A DNA stretch of 53,821 nt from Roseofilum capinflatum BLCC-M114 (GTDB lineage Bacteria > Cyanobacteriota > Cyanobacteriia > Cyanobacteriales > Desertifilaceae), in assembly GCF_030068505.1 (NCBI RefSeq), contig NZ_JAQOSO010000020.1, forward strand, positions 1 to 53,821, read 5' to 3'. The notes under the pieces are model-generated. The model did not search any database. It was not told the origin of the DNA and was given only the letters and a program-made list of their open reading frames with translations. Position 1 is the stretch's first letter, and each line of letters opens with the position of its first letter. This document shows, one piece after another, positions 15,450 through 23,375 of this stretch. The translations under genes were made by a program, and so were the position numbers.

Positions 15450-16460
15450 ATGTCTTTTCTAACCACTGTCGATAGCAAATTTTTCCATGATGCTATTCCC
15501 TATAAACCCATGGGAAAATATGCCCATTTTCTCACCCTCCGCGTGACTGAATCCTATCCTCTCTTTCAAACGGATGGCGAGTTAAATAAATCACGAGTCC
15601 GTGCCGGGATTCAAGATAAAACTCCCATTAGTCGCCTGGCAATGTTCAAGCGCAAACAGTCTACCCCAGAGCGTTTGGTGGGACGGGAACTCCTGCGGAA
15701 CTACGGATTGATGACGGCTGAGGAGTGCGAATACAATGTTAAATTTGCTATGGATAACCCGGACTGTATTATCTATGGATTTGCGATCGGAGATTCTGGT
15801 TCAGAGAAATCAAAAGTTGTGGTTGATACTGCCTTTTCCATCACCGATTTTGCCGAATCCCATGAATCTTTTACCCTCAATGCTCCCTATGAAAATGGAA
15901 CTATGGCTTCTAAGGGAGAAGGAGATAGCAACAAGGGAGAAGTTACCAGTCGAATTAATCAGCAAGATCACATTAAACCGCAAGTCTTTTTCCCCAGTAT
16001 CGTCACCCTAAAAGATCCCACAGAAGCGGGTTTTCTCTATGTCTTCAACAACATTTTACGCACCCGCCATTATGGAGCGCAAACCACTCGCACCGGACGG
16101 GTTCGGAATCACTGTATTGGTGTGGTTTTTGCGGATGGCGAAATTACCAGCAATCTGCGCTGGACTCAGGCGATTTATGATGTTTTAAAACAAGGGGATA
16201 AACTAGGAGGATATGACCCCTTGAATGAAGATGATGTGATTGAAGCAGCGCAAACTACTATGGTGGATTTGATGAGAGATGAATATCTGGTACATCAGGA
16301 TTATATTGGCGATACTTTTGTGCCCTTGTTAACTGAAGTCAAGGAGATTATCGGTAATGAGGAGAAGTTGAAAGAGTTGTTGACAACCGCAGATGGTGAA
16401 GCCAAGACCTATGCTTCAGCTCATATTAAAAAACCGAAGAAACCTGCTGCTGCCAAATAA
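15450..16460 (+). CDS. csc2: Csc2 (Cas7d), backbone subunit, subtype I-D
   Basis: This 336-residue Cas7-family protein would form the repeated backbone that coats the crRNA spacer in the I-D effector. Recognised by the N-terminal block (MSFLTTVDSKFFHDAIPYKP followed by KYAHFLTLRVTESYPLFQTD), the RVRAG loop, and the later RHYGAQTTRTGRVRNHCIGV stretch typical of Csc2. The ATG at 15450 is preceded by a good ribosome-binding site (AGGAG, ten bases upstream). The C terminus is basic (KKPKKPAAAK). It lies 173 bp after cas10d, the gap being filled by a palindromic repeat. The gap suggests csc2 can be translated, and perhaps transcribed, independently of cas10d, as its higher stoichiometry would require. 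Confidence 0.95.
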   Translation: MSFLTTVDSKFFHDAIPYKPMGKYAHFLTLRVTESYPLFQTDGELNKSRVRAGIQDKTPISRLAMFKRKQSTPERLVGRELLRNYGLMTAEECEYNVKFAMDNPDCIIYGFAIGDSGSEKSKVVVDTAFSITDFAESHESFTLNAPYENGTMASKGEGDSNKGEVTSRINQQDHIKPQVFFPSIVTLKDPTEAGFLYVFNNILRTRHYGAQTTRTGRVRNHCIGVVFADGEITSNLRWTQAIYDVLKQGDKLGGYDPLNEDDVIEAAQTTMVDLMRDEYLVHQDYIGDTFVPLLTEVKEIIGNEEKLKELLTTADGEAKTYASAHIKKPKKPAAAK

Positions 16461-16482
16461 TATCAAATCCGTTTAAACCGTT

Positions 16483-16566
16483 GTCATTGCGACCGCAGGG
16501 AAGCAATCTCTAAAATATCGCTAATCTTGGCGATTGCTTCATTCCACTGCGTTTCATTCGCAATGA
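16483..16566. repeat. Inverted-repeat element (GTCATTGCGA type) between csc2 and csc1
   Basis: GTCATTGCGA...GAAGCAATC on the left is mirrored by GATTGCTTC...CGCAATGAC on the right, giving an 84-bp MITE-like hairpin of a type common between bacterial genes. An open frame continuous with csc1 runs through its right half, which is why the longer start for csc1 at 16527 should be discounted. Confidence 0.75.
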
Positions 16567-16607
16567 CTTACCATCACTTATTTTCCGGATTTGATAGAAC
16601 AACAATT

Positions 16608-17321
16608 ATGGCTTTTATTTATCACCTGCAACTGGAACTTCATGATAGTCTCTATTTCGCTACTCGTGAAATCGGAAGACTGTATGAAACTGAACCGATT
16701 ATTCACAATTATGCCCTCTGTTATGCCTTGGGATTGGTGGATAATCCCCAATATGCAACAACGGTTAATGAAACCGAGTCTTATCGCTACTTTTGCCGCA
16801 ATCAAGTCCCCCAGTATGAGGAACATCTCACTCCATTGAATCAACAGGGAATTTATGTGACTCCTGCTAGAGCAGTGCATTATCAAACTGTCCTCACGAC
16901 TTGGAAATATGCTAATAACAACTACCATGTGGAGATGGAAAAAACAGCGAAAAACTGGCCGAGTTTTGGACGCAATAAGGAGGTTGCGCCAGAGAGCAAG
17001 TTTGAATGCTTTGTGATTAGTTCCAAAAAGATTAGTTTTCGGAAATGGGTTCGTTTGGGGAAATGGCTCAGTAAGGCAGAAGTTACTTGTACAAGTGTGC
17101 AAGAGGTGAAAGCTTCAGCTTCGGAACAGGAGTTTGTTTATTCCCACCCTCTTAATCCTTTAGATGTGATGTTTTCCCATCAAGTGATTGGCTATGATGT
17201 GATTAACATGCCTCCAGTGAGTTTAATTCGCAATGTGCGCTTGCGGGGTTCTTATTATCAGATTGAGAGTGAGAAGATTAAGCTCCCTGCTGGTATGGCA
17301 TACCAATTTGCTCCAAGATGA
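16608..17321 (+). CDS. csc1: Csc1 (Cas5d), subtype I-D
   Basis: The protein has 237 residues from the ATG at 16608, which begins the family-typical sequence MAFIYHLQLELHDSLYFATR. The open frame extends 27 codons further upstream, but that part is encoded by a dispersed repeat. Csc1 is the Cas5-like subunit that would hold the 5' handle of the crRNA in the I-D complex. Supporting blocks are EIGRLYETEPIIHNYALCYALG near the N terminus and the C-terminal VRLRGSYYQI. It lies 147 bp after csc2. The ribosome-binding site is weak. The gene is followed by a short ORF and a repeat before cas6. Confidence 0.93.
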   Translation: MAFIYHLQLELHDSLYFATREIGRLYETEPIIHNYALCYALGLVDNPQYATTVNETESYRYFCRNQVPQYEEHLTPLNQQGIYVTPARAVHYQTVLTTWKYANNNYHVEMEKTAKNWPSFGRNKEVAPESKFECFVISSKKISFRKWVRLGKWLSKAEVTCTSVQEVKASASEQEFVYSHPLNPLDVMFSHQVIGYDVINMPPVSLIRNVRLRGSYYQIESEKIKLPAGMAYQFAPR

Positions 17322-17416
17322 AGTATGGGGTTGAGAGAGCTAGTTTGAAAAATGTGAATCATACAGGATTGACTGGCTCTCTCTAAAATTCGTTAAGGAT
17401 GATGAAAGAGGGATAT

Positions 17417-17524
17417 ATGAGCATCTTAAATCGCCTAGAATACACCATCAACCAGATCGACAAAATCCTCGGCATCCTCCTCCATCCCATCCAAACCTAC
17501 CTCAGCAACCACTTGCCTGAATAA
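17417..17524 (+). CDS. 35-residue small ORF between csc1 and cas6
   Basis: This ATG-started frame of 35 codons lies in the csc1-cas6 gap and is preceded at the right distance by GAGG (AAGAGGGATATATG). The product starts MSILNRLEYTINQIDKILGI and ends TYLSNHLPE. Hydrophobic residues recur every three or four positions, which suggests an amphipathic helix that could bind a membrane or a partner protein. No family is recognised. The stop codon is immediately followed by the palindromic repeat. The good ribosome-binding site and the in-operon position make it more credible than a random short frame, but codon conservation in relatives would be needed to settle it. Confidence 0.45.
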   Translation: MSILNRLEYTINQIDKILGILLHPIQTYLSNHLPE

Positions 17525-17525
17525 A

Positions 17526-17599
17526 GATCCCCCCTAGCCCCCCTTAAAAAAGGGGGGAATTAAGAAAGTCCCCCTTTTTAAGGGGGATTTAGGGGGATC
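17526..17599. repeat. Palindromic C/G-tract intergenic repeat, copy 3
   Basis: This 74-bp inverted repeat from GATCCCCCCTAG to TTTAGGGGGATC is the best-preserved copy in the window. Its right flank AAACGTACCGCA is shared with copy 1 at position 98. It starts two bases after the stop of the 35-codon ORF and ends 40 bp before cas6. Confidence 0.85.
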
Positions 17600-17639
17600 G
17601 AAACGTACCGCAGTCAAAGTTTTAATTTTTAATTGAACC

Positions 17640-18449
17640 ATGCCCTATAGCCTCGTTCTCAACCTCACTCCCCTCTCCCCCATCCCTCTCGGATACCTGA
17701 GTGGACGGCATCTGCACGCGCTTTTCCTCAACCTGGTTAGCTCCGTCGATCGCACCCTCGGCGATCGCCTGCACGACTCCCAAGCCGATAAACCTTTCAC
17801 CCTCTCCCCCCTGCAAACCCGTCGCCACTTCAAAACCCTACAGTGTGAACATCAACACGCTATCCCGGCTGAAACCGGCTGCTGGTGGCGGATCTCCCTG
17901 CTCGATGATGCGCTCTTTGGAGAACTCACCCAACTTTGGCTCCATCTCAACCGGGATAAACCTTGGCATTTAGGCCCTGCGGATCTGATGATTACCAGTA
18001 TCCTTGCCACTCCCCAGTCTACCCATCCCTGGGCGAACTCCTGTTCCTACAGCCAACTCTATGAGCAAGCCTCAGAGCGCGATAATAGCTTTCGCTTCTG
18101 CATTGCCACCCCCATGGCTTTCCGCCAAGGCAAATATGATACGGCGCTGCCCAGTGGCGATCGCCTCTTTGCCAGTTTGCGCCAACGGTGGAACAAGTAT
18201 AGCGGTATTGAGATTCCCGAACTGGCTCTAGATACCGTATTTCCCAGTTTTTTCGACATCCAAACGGCGATCGTTGCCGATAAACGCAGTAAATTTATTG
18301 GCTCTATTGGCGAAATTACCTTCCGATTTCTCGGCGATGCCCCCCCTACCACTCTCAAACACCTGAACACCCTCGCTAACTATGCCCTCTACTGCGGCAT
18401 TGGACGCAAAACTACCATGGGAATGGGCATGGCAAGACGGATCAATTAA
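17640..18449 (+). CDS. cas6: Cas6 crRNA-processing endoribonuclease
   Basis: This 269-residue protein has the ferredoxin-like layout of Cas6. It would cut the pre-crRNA at the base of the repeat hairpin (ATCCC...GGGAT), leaving an 8-nt 5' handle. The C-terminal Gly-rich RNA-binding loop is clear (GIGRKTTMGMGMAR). The N terminus runs MPYSLVLNLTPLSPIPLGYL, and H26 or H28 in SGRHLHALFL are plausible catalytic histidines. The ATG at 17640 follows an A/T-rich stretch with no strong ribosome-binding site. It belongs to the cas6-cas4-cas1-cas2 part of the locus, in the order normal for subtype I-D. Confidence 0.93.
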   Translation: MPYSLVLNLTPLSPIPLGYLSGRHLHALFLNLVSSVDRTLGDRLHDSQADKPFTLSPLQTRRHFKTLQCEHQHAIPAETGCWWRISLLDDALFGELTQLWLHLNRDKPWHLGPADLMITSILATPQSTHPWANSCSYSQLYEQASERDNSFRFCIATPMAFRQGKYDTALPSGDRLFASLRQRWNKYSGIEIPELALDTVFPSFFDIQTAIVADKRSKFIGSIGEITFRFLGDAPPTTLKHLNTLANYALYCGIGRKTTMGMGMARRIN

Positions 18450-18572
18450 CAATGAACAATGAACAATGAACAATTTTCATGTTGGCAATAGCCCAAACAA
18501 TTGATTCTACTCTCCCTATTCCCCATTCCCTATTCCCTATTCCCCATTCCCCATTCCCTATTCCCCATCACC
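18450..18572. repeat. Simple tandem repeats between cas6 and cas4
   Basis: Three AATGAACA units are followed by about eight units built on CCCTATTCCCCATT. The second family recurs, inverted or diverged, at 33440-33490 and 53470-53585. An open frame continuous with cas4 crosses it, so longer cas4 starts here are not credible. Confidence 0.75.
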
Positions 18573-19160
18573 ATGAACACCGAAGTTCCTATTTCTGCCC
18601 TCAATCAATATGCTTATTGTCCCCATCGCTGTTGGCGGATGTTTTGTACTGGAGAATTTGAAGACAATGCCTACACCATTGAAGGGACAACCATTCACGA
18701 TCGCGTCCACACACTCAGTCAAGAGATGCGCGATGATACCTGGCAAGTGCGATCCATTTGGCTCAAATCCGAACAGTATCACCTGATTGGTAAATCCGAT
18801 TTAATTGAAGCCCAAAATGGCCAACTTTATCCCGTCGAGTATAAGCGAGGCAAAGTTGGCGACCATGAAAATGATGCCCTGCAAGTCTGCGCTCAAGCCC
18901 TGTGTCTCGAAGAAATGACCGGCACTGCGGTGACTGAAGGCTTTGTCTATTATGCCCAATCTCACCAACGGCATCCTGTGAAGATCGATGAGGGGTTGCG
19001 GCAAGAGGCGATCGCCACCATCCAAGCCATTCAAAAACTTTTTTCAGGAGACCTCATACCCCCACCCAAATATAGCCCCAGATGCCGTGGATGTAGCCTC
19101 TACGCCGCCTGTTTGCCCCAAGCCACCAAAAAACTCAAAAATTACCAAGAAGTGAGCTAA
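18573..19160 (+). CDS. cas4: Cas4 exonuclease (adaptation)
   Basis: The protein has 195 residues from the ATG at 18573, directly after the simple repeats. It is a RecB-like nuclease with an iron-sulphur cluster, used to trim and orient prespacers with a correct PAM before Cas1-Cas2 integrate them. The cluster ligands are C16 and C20 (YCPHRC) and the C-terminal cysteines in CRGCSLYAAC. The nuclease core shows GKSDLIEAQ followed by YPVEYKRGK, the D...E-x-K triad. The gene is followed by a palindromic repeat and then cas1, with which it is likely co-transcribed. Confidence 0.95.
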   Translation: MNTEVPISALNQYAYCPHRCWRMFCTGEFEDNAYTIEGTTIHDRVHTLSQEMRDDTWQVRSIWLKSEQYHLIGKSDLIEAQNGQLYPVEYKRGKVGDHENDALQVCAQALCLEEMTGTAVTEGFVYYAQSHQRHPVKIDEGLRQEAIATIQAIQKLFSGDLIPPPKYSPRCRGCSLYAACLPQATKKLKNYQEVS

Positions 19161-19177
19161 TAAAGCCTTTGTAAGTC

Positions 19178-19278
19178 TATAGCATTTTCCCCTCATCCCC
19201 CGACCCCTTCTCCCGCAGGAGAAGGGGAGAAGAAGTCCCTCTCCCGTGGGAGAGGGATTTAGGGAGAGGGCATCCCCC
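19178..19278. repeat. CTCTCCC/GGGAGAGGG intergenic element between cas4 and cas1
   Basis: Two nested palindromes (CCCCTTCTCCCGCAGGAGAAGGGG and CCCTCTCCCGTGGGAGAGGG) fill most of the cas4-cas1 gap. This is the family that also makes up the 144-bp tandem array, the cas10d insert and the element at the right end of the window. Confidence 0.8.
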
Positions 19279-19313
19279 TCTCAAACCACCACCACTACAA
19301 CGGAGAAACCACC

Positions 19314-20315
19314 ATGGGAACCCTTTATGTCACCCAAGAAAACGCCTTCATCGGTAAAGTCGATGAACGCATTCATGTCAAAGTTGAAAAACAAAAAATT
19401 GCCGACGTTCCTCTGATTAAAGTTGATGGAGTCGTCGCTTTTGGAGCCGTCAACTTTTCCCCTGACCTAGCTGAAGAATTACTCAACCGTCGCATTCCCT
19501 TTTCCTTGGTCACCTCTACCGGAAGATATCGAGGAACTCTAGAACCAGAACTGAGAAAAAATATCTTTCTGCGCCAACATCAATGGGCCGCTGATGGCAA
19601 TACGCCCCAAGCCATTCACCTGGTGCAAGCCTTTGTACGGGGGAAACTGAAAAACTACCGCACCACCTTACAGCGCAGAGGGCGACGAGCAGACATTGAT
19701 CTGAGCGAAGAGATTGAACAATTGAAAGGTATTATAGGGGCGATCTCCACCACCGATGCTATCAACTCCCTACGCGGACTCGAAGGAGCCGGAAGTGCCA
19801 CCTACTTCCGCAGCTTCAACCAACTCATCCAAAACCCCAACTTCACCTTCACCACCCGCAACCGTCGCCCCCCTACCGACCCCGTAAACTCCTTACTCAG
19901 TCTCGGTTACGCCCTCCTGCGCCACGACATCCAAAGCGCCGTAAATATTGTCGGTTTCGACCCCTATCTCGGCTATCTCCATGTCAAACACTACGGCCGT
20001 CCTGCCCTTGCGCTCGACCTAATGGAAGAATTTCGCCCCTTAGTCGTCGATAGCATGGTTCTCGAAACCCTCAACCGTCAAGTCCTCAGCCCCAACGACT
20101 TCATCCAACAACCCATCAGTAAGGAAACCTCCCTTACCCGCGAAGCTCTGAAAACCTTTCTGCGCTGTTATCAAGAGAAAAAACAGTCCTCTTTCAAACA
20201 CCCGGTGATGAAAACCCAATGCACCTACCAAGAGGCTTTTGAAATTCAAGCTCGTCTTCTGGGCAAATACCTGATGGGCGAAACGGAACAATATCCTCCT
20301 CTAGTCCTGCAATAA
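19314..20315 (+). CDS. cas1: Cas1 integrase (subtype I-D)
   Basis: This 333-residue Cas1 with Cas2 would insert new spacers at the leader end of the array. The metal-binding residues are visible as E157 (LRGLEGAGSATYF), H223 (GYLHVKHYGRP) and E238 (LDLMEEFRP). The length and the HVKHYGRPALALDLMEEFRP-type core are typical of type I enzymes. The ATG at 19314 lies 153 bp after cas4. The last eleven codons and the stop fall within a 137-bp sequence that is repeated before cas2, a duplication that flanks an inserted toxin-antitoxin pair. The protein itself is intact. Confidence 0.96.
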   Translation: MGTLYVTQENAFIGKVDERIHVKVEKQKIADVPLIKVDGVVAFGAVNFSPDLAEELLNRRIPFSLVTSTGRYRGTLEPELRKNIFLRQHQWAADGNTPQAIHLVQAFVRGKLKNYRTTLQRRGRRADIDLSEEIEQLKGIIGAISTTDAINSLRGLEGAGSATYFRSFNQLIQNPNFTFTTRNRRPPTDPVNSLLSLGYALLRHDIQSAVNIVGFDPYLGYLHVKHYGRPALALDLMEEFRPLVVDSMVLETLNRQVLSPNDFIQQPISKETSLTREALKTFLRCYQEKKQSSFKHPVMKTQCTYQEAFEIQARLLGKYLMGETEQYPPLVLQ

Positions 20316-20418
20316 CTTCACCCTATCGATTGGGTTAAATCGGATGAGTTGGAAAACGACTAGAAACCCGGTTTTCAAGAAACCGGGTTTCTGAACACCC
20401 TACCAATTGGGTTAAAAC
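20282..20418 (+). repeat. 137-bp direct repeat, left copy (includes cas1 3' end)
   Basis: It is identical to 21271-21407 except for two transitions (T/C at 20301 and 20327). It holds the last eleven codons and stop of cas1 and a strong hairpin, GAAACCCGGTTT / AAACCGGGTTTC. The two copies are 989 bp apart and bracket the AbrB/PIN pair. This left copy is the original cas1 end; the right copy is its duplicate. Confidence 0.95.
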
Positions 20419-20631
20419 CGTTGGTACAGTCCTTGAGGGATAATTGGCTCTAGAGCAACTTGTCAGCGTGCAGGTTAATAGGGAAATGATATTACAATGT
20501 CGAGTGTGGAAAGCTATTAGAGTAGGCGACAGGGCATGAGCCAACTGGCGACCAGCCCAGATCAATGGTTAATTGTTTCGACTGTCGCCGACATGAAAAT
20601 TATGAATTGTTCATTGATATAAGATCCAATT

Positions 20632-20877
20632 ATGGCACTGACTCAAATTACTCCTTCTGGGGAAATTGTTCTACCTCCAGAAATTATCAACTGGTTGCAA
20701 CTCAAACCCGGTGACTCCATCTATGTTGCCATTTCTCCGGATGGTAAAGTGTATTTAGAACCGGCTAAAATTGATGTTCGCACCTTATCGGGTATCCTCT
20801 ATCAAGAAGGGCGCACACCGGTTTCGTTAGAAGAGATGGATAGGGCAATCTCAGATTGTGCAGGAGAGTCAGTTTGA
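20632..20877 (+). CDS. AbrB/MazE-type antitoxin (VapB-like)
   Basis: The 81-residue protein has an N-terminal swapped-hairpin (SpoVT-AbrB) DNA-binding domain: MALTQITPSGEIVLPPEIIN, then WLQLKPGDSIYVAISPDGKVYLEP. Its C-terminal tail (LSGILYQEGRTPVSLEEMD) is the sort that wraps the partner toxin. It overlaps the following PIN gene by four bases. The pair sits between cas1 and cas2 and is flanked by 137-bp direct repeats. As an AbrB-type protein it probably represses its own promoter in the 213 bp upstream (20419-20631), where I can name no clear operator. Confidence 0.88.
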   Translation: MALTQITPSGEIVLPPEIINWLQLKPGDSIYVAISPDGKVYLEPAKIDVRTLSGILYQEGRTPVSLEEMDRAISDCAGESV

Positions 20878-21272
20878 AGGGATTAGATACTAACGTTATT
20901 GTGCGTTTTTTAGTCCGAGATGATGAACGGCAATGGCAGATTGCCAATCAGTATATTGAGCAAGCATTACAAGAAAATGAACCCTGCTTGATTAATAACA
21001 TTGTGCTGTGTGAAGTCGCTTGGGTTTTACGCAGTCGCTATAAAGTCAACCGAGAAACCCTGATTACAACCCTAGAAAATCTTATCAACGCTAATCTTTT
21101 TGTTTTTGAAAATCGAGAAGCTATCGCATGGTCAATTCAACAAATGAAGCTAGGAAATGCTGATTTTTCTGACTATCTGATTACCCGTATTAATCAATTA
21201 TCTAGTTGCCATGAAACTGCTTCATTTGATGTAAAACTGGGTCAGTCGGAAGGAGTCAAGCTACTTGATTAA
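20874..21272 (+). CDS. PIN-domain RNase toxin (VapC-like)
   Basis: This 132-residue PIN nuclease starts at TTG 20874, which overlaps the antitoxin stop (TTGA) and follows AGGAGA at the proper distance. The frame is open further upstream to 20856, but a start there would be inside the antitoxin without benefit. The acidic residues of the active site are in place: GLDTNVIVRF (D4), LCEVAWVL (Glu), GNADFSDYLI (Asp pair) and ASFDVKL. Partners of AbrB-type antitoxins usually cut tRNA or rRNA. Its stop codon coincides with the first bases of the right-hand direct repeat, so the insert carries just this pair and its promoter region. Confidence 0.9.
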   Translation: MKGLDTNVIVRFLVRDDERQWQIANQYIEQALQENEPCLINNIVLCEVAWVLRSRYKVNRETLITTLENLINANLFVFENREAIAWSIQQMKLGNADFSDYLITRINQLSSCHETASFDVKLGQSEGVKLLD

Positions 21273-21407
21273 CGGAACAATATCCTCCCCTAGTCCTGCA
21301 ATAACTTCACCCTACCGATTGGGTTAAATCGGATGAGTTGGAAAACGACTAGAAACCCGGTTTTCAAGAAACCGGGTTTCTGAACACCCTACCAATTGGG
21401 TTAAAAC
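21271..21407 (+). repeat. 137-bp direct repeat, right copy
   Basis: This near-exact duplicate of 20282-20418 starts at the stop codon of the PIN gene and ends 28 bp before the cas2 start. It contains a copy of the last codons of cas1 that is no longer connected to a gene. Recombination between the two copies would delete the toxin-antitoxin pair and restore a normal cas1-cas2 gap. Confidence 0.95.
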
Positions 21408-21435
21408 AGATAGTTTAAATGCAATCATCCCACCT

Positions 21436-21708
21436 ATGTTTATCGTCATCAGTTACGACATCCCGGAAGACAAGCGCCGCACCCGCATCCACAAGATTCT
21501 CAAATCCTACGGCCAATGGATGCAATATTCGGTCTTCGAGTGCGATCTTACGCCTACTCAGTACACCAAACTGCGCCAGCGACTGAGTAAGGTGATTAAA
21601 CCGGACACGGATAGCATTCGGTTTTACTTCCTCTGCGCCTGTTGCCAAGGTAAAGTAGAACGTATCGGTGGCGAAATGCCCCGCGACGAGTCCATCTTTT
21701 TCGCCTAA
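21436..21708 (+). CDS. cas2: Cas2
   Basis: The 90-residue Cas2 forms the dimer at the centre of the Cas1-Cas2 integration complex. The family start MFIVISYDIPEDKRRTRIHK carries the conserved Asp (YDIPED), followed by LKSYGQWMQYSVFECDL and the usual C-terminal strand. The ATG at 21436 lies shortly after the right-hand direct repeat. The ribosome-binding site is poor, so translation may have been affected by the insertion upstream, and cas2 may now depend on a promoter carried in the insert. The leader and array follow directly. Confidence 0.95.
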   Translation: MFIVISYDIPEDKRRTRIHKILKSYGQWMQYSVFECDLTPTQYTKLRQRLSKVIKPDTDSIRFYFLCACCQGKVERIGGEMPRDESIFFA

Positions 21709-21936
21709 AATCCGACGCTAGGGGGGTGTGGAAATCGCCCTTGAGTCCAAAATCGCTGTATCGCTTACTCAGTCTGCCTTACAGCGATTTTAATTTTAAA
21801 GGTAGCGTCGGACTATACGGGGCAAGGGTTTCAGCGATTTGGACTTGCTTTTTAGTCTCTGGTGAGCTATGATTAGGGGTGTGCGTCGGAAATGTACCTT
21901 GAAAACCAAATATCGTAAGGGTCTCAGGAGCCAGCA
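21709..21936 (+). promoter_or_regulatory. CRISPR leader
   Basis: The 228 bp from the cas2 stop to the first repeat are the presumed leader, holding the array promoter and the integration signals. CCGACGCTA (21712-21720) is mirrored by TAGCGTCGG at about 21803, and AAATCGCTGTA by TACAGCGATTTT. These long inverted arms suggest a structured or protein-bound region rather than plain spacer. I cannot point to a definite -10 box. The polarity is supported by the position of cas2 and by the repeat variants, the divergent older set being at the far end. Confidence 0.75.
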
Positions 21937-23226
21937 GTTGAAATCAACATAAATCCCTATTAGGGATTGAAACGCCTATAAAAGGGGTGTTAGTCGAGCT
22001 ACGTTCACCGTTGAAATCAACATAAATCCCTATTAGGGATTGAAACATCTTTAAACTCAACCTCAAACCGGAGAGAATGGTTGAAATCAACATAAATCCC
22101 TATTAGGGATTGAAACGTACGTCCCATTGTTTATCGGGTGATAGATCGCTAAATGTCGTGTTGAAATCAACATAAATCCCTATTAGGGATTGAAACTGAA
22201 TGTGATCCTGCCTTGTAGTCTTCTCTGGATCTGTTGAAATCAACATAAATCCCTATTAGGGATTGAAACTAGCTCAAGAAGAGCCTGTTGAGTTGCTTTT
22301 ATTTTTGTTGAAATCAACATAAATCCCTATTAGGGATTGAAACGAGGATTCCCATTTTGTAGAATCGTCTCCATCCGTTGAAATCAACATAAATCCCTAT
22401 TAGGGATTGAAACTAGGGCCTCCCGGTTTTTTGGGTAGTTCTAACTTCGGGTTGAAATCAACATAAATCCCTATTAGGGATTGAAACTTCCCATTTTGGT
22501 TTTTAAAAATGACTCAAACCTTTATTGTTGAAATCAACATAAATCCCTATTAGGGATTGAAACGCCATAAGGAGCGCGGCGGGCGGTTCCCTCCTGTTGA
22601 AATCAACATAAATCCCTATTAGGGATTGAAACATGAGTGAATAAGTGCCCACTAACTCCCTCTTTGCAGTGGTTGAAATCAACATAAATCCCTATTAGGG
22701 ATTGAAACAAAAGAAGCTGAACAAGCCGCTACAGATTACAATAGTTGAAACCAACATAAATCCCTATTAGGGATTGAAACTGGCGCGGGGTTTCCAAAAA
22801 TCTAAGAATAAGGCTGTAATGTTGAAACCAACATAAATCCCTATTAGGGATTGAAACGAAATTAATCCCCCCTATCAGAAATTGGAGCGAAGGTTGAAAC
22901 CAACATAAATCCCTATTAGGGATTGAAACTGTGCCCCACAAGAGAGTTTTACCCAGTACCTGGTTGAAACCAACATAAATCCCTATTAGGGATTGAAACA
23001 CAAGAACCAAACACCGATAGAACCGGTGCTACATGGGCAGGAGAGGTTGAAACCAACATAAATCCCTATTAGGGATTGAAACTAACAAGTGGATTGAGTA
23101 CAATAACCGGATCGATAGTTGAAACCAACATAAATCCCTATTAGGGATTGAAACGCCTGTCCAGACGGCGATCTAAGTGACCAAAGATCGTTGAAACCAA
23201 CATAAATCCCTATTAGGGATTGAAAC
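21937..23226 (+). CRISPR. CRISPR array, 18 repeats of 37 bp, 17 spacers (subtype I-D)
   Basis: The repeat begins GTTGAAATCAACATAAATCC and ends CTATTAGGGATTGAAAC. It contains the hairpin ATCCC-TATTA-GGGAT and gives an 8-nt handle ATTGAAAC. Repeats start at 21937, 22010, 22080, 22160, 22233, 22307, 22377, 22451, 22527, 22596, 22672, 22744, 22821, 22893, 22963, 23046, 23118 and 23190. Spacers are 32-46 bp. Repeats 1-11 have T at position 8 and repeats 12-18 have C. All are otherwise identical, including the last, so no decayed end is visible. By eye, no spacer matches the rest of the window. Confidence 0.99.
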
Positions 23227-23375
23227 TCATTGATGAAACCTTTGGGAAGTTTTTTTACCGATTACCCATTACCGATTACGCATCACCACGCGAAGCGCTA
23301 TAATTAATTGCTCACTCTTACCTAGGACTGTTTTCAACGGCTTACTCATTACTCATTACTTCTGACCCATTGCGA

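Noticed and set aside
22503-23010. Two minus-strand open frames with repeated FQSLIGIY units
   Set aside because: They are translations of the CRISPR repeats and spacers, not genes.
21937-23226. Spacers targeting sequences within this window
   Set aside because: No match was found by eye to any gene, the intron or the repeats; a search of phage and plasmid sequences is needed to say more.
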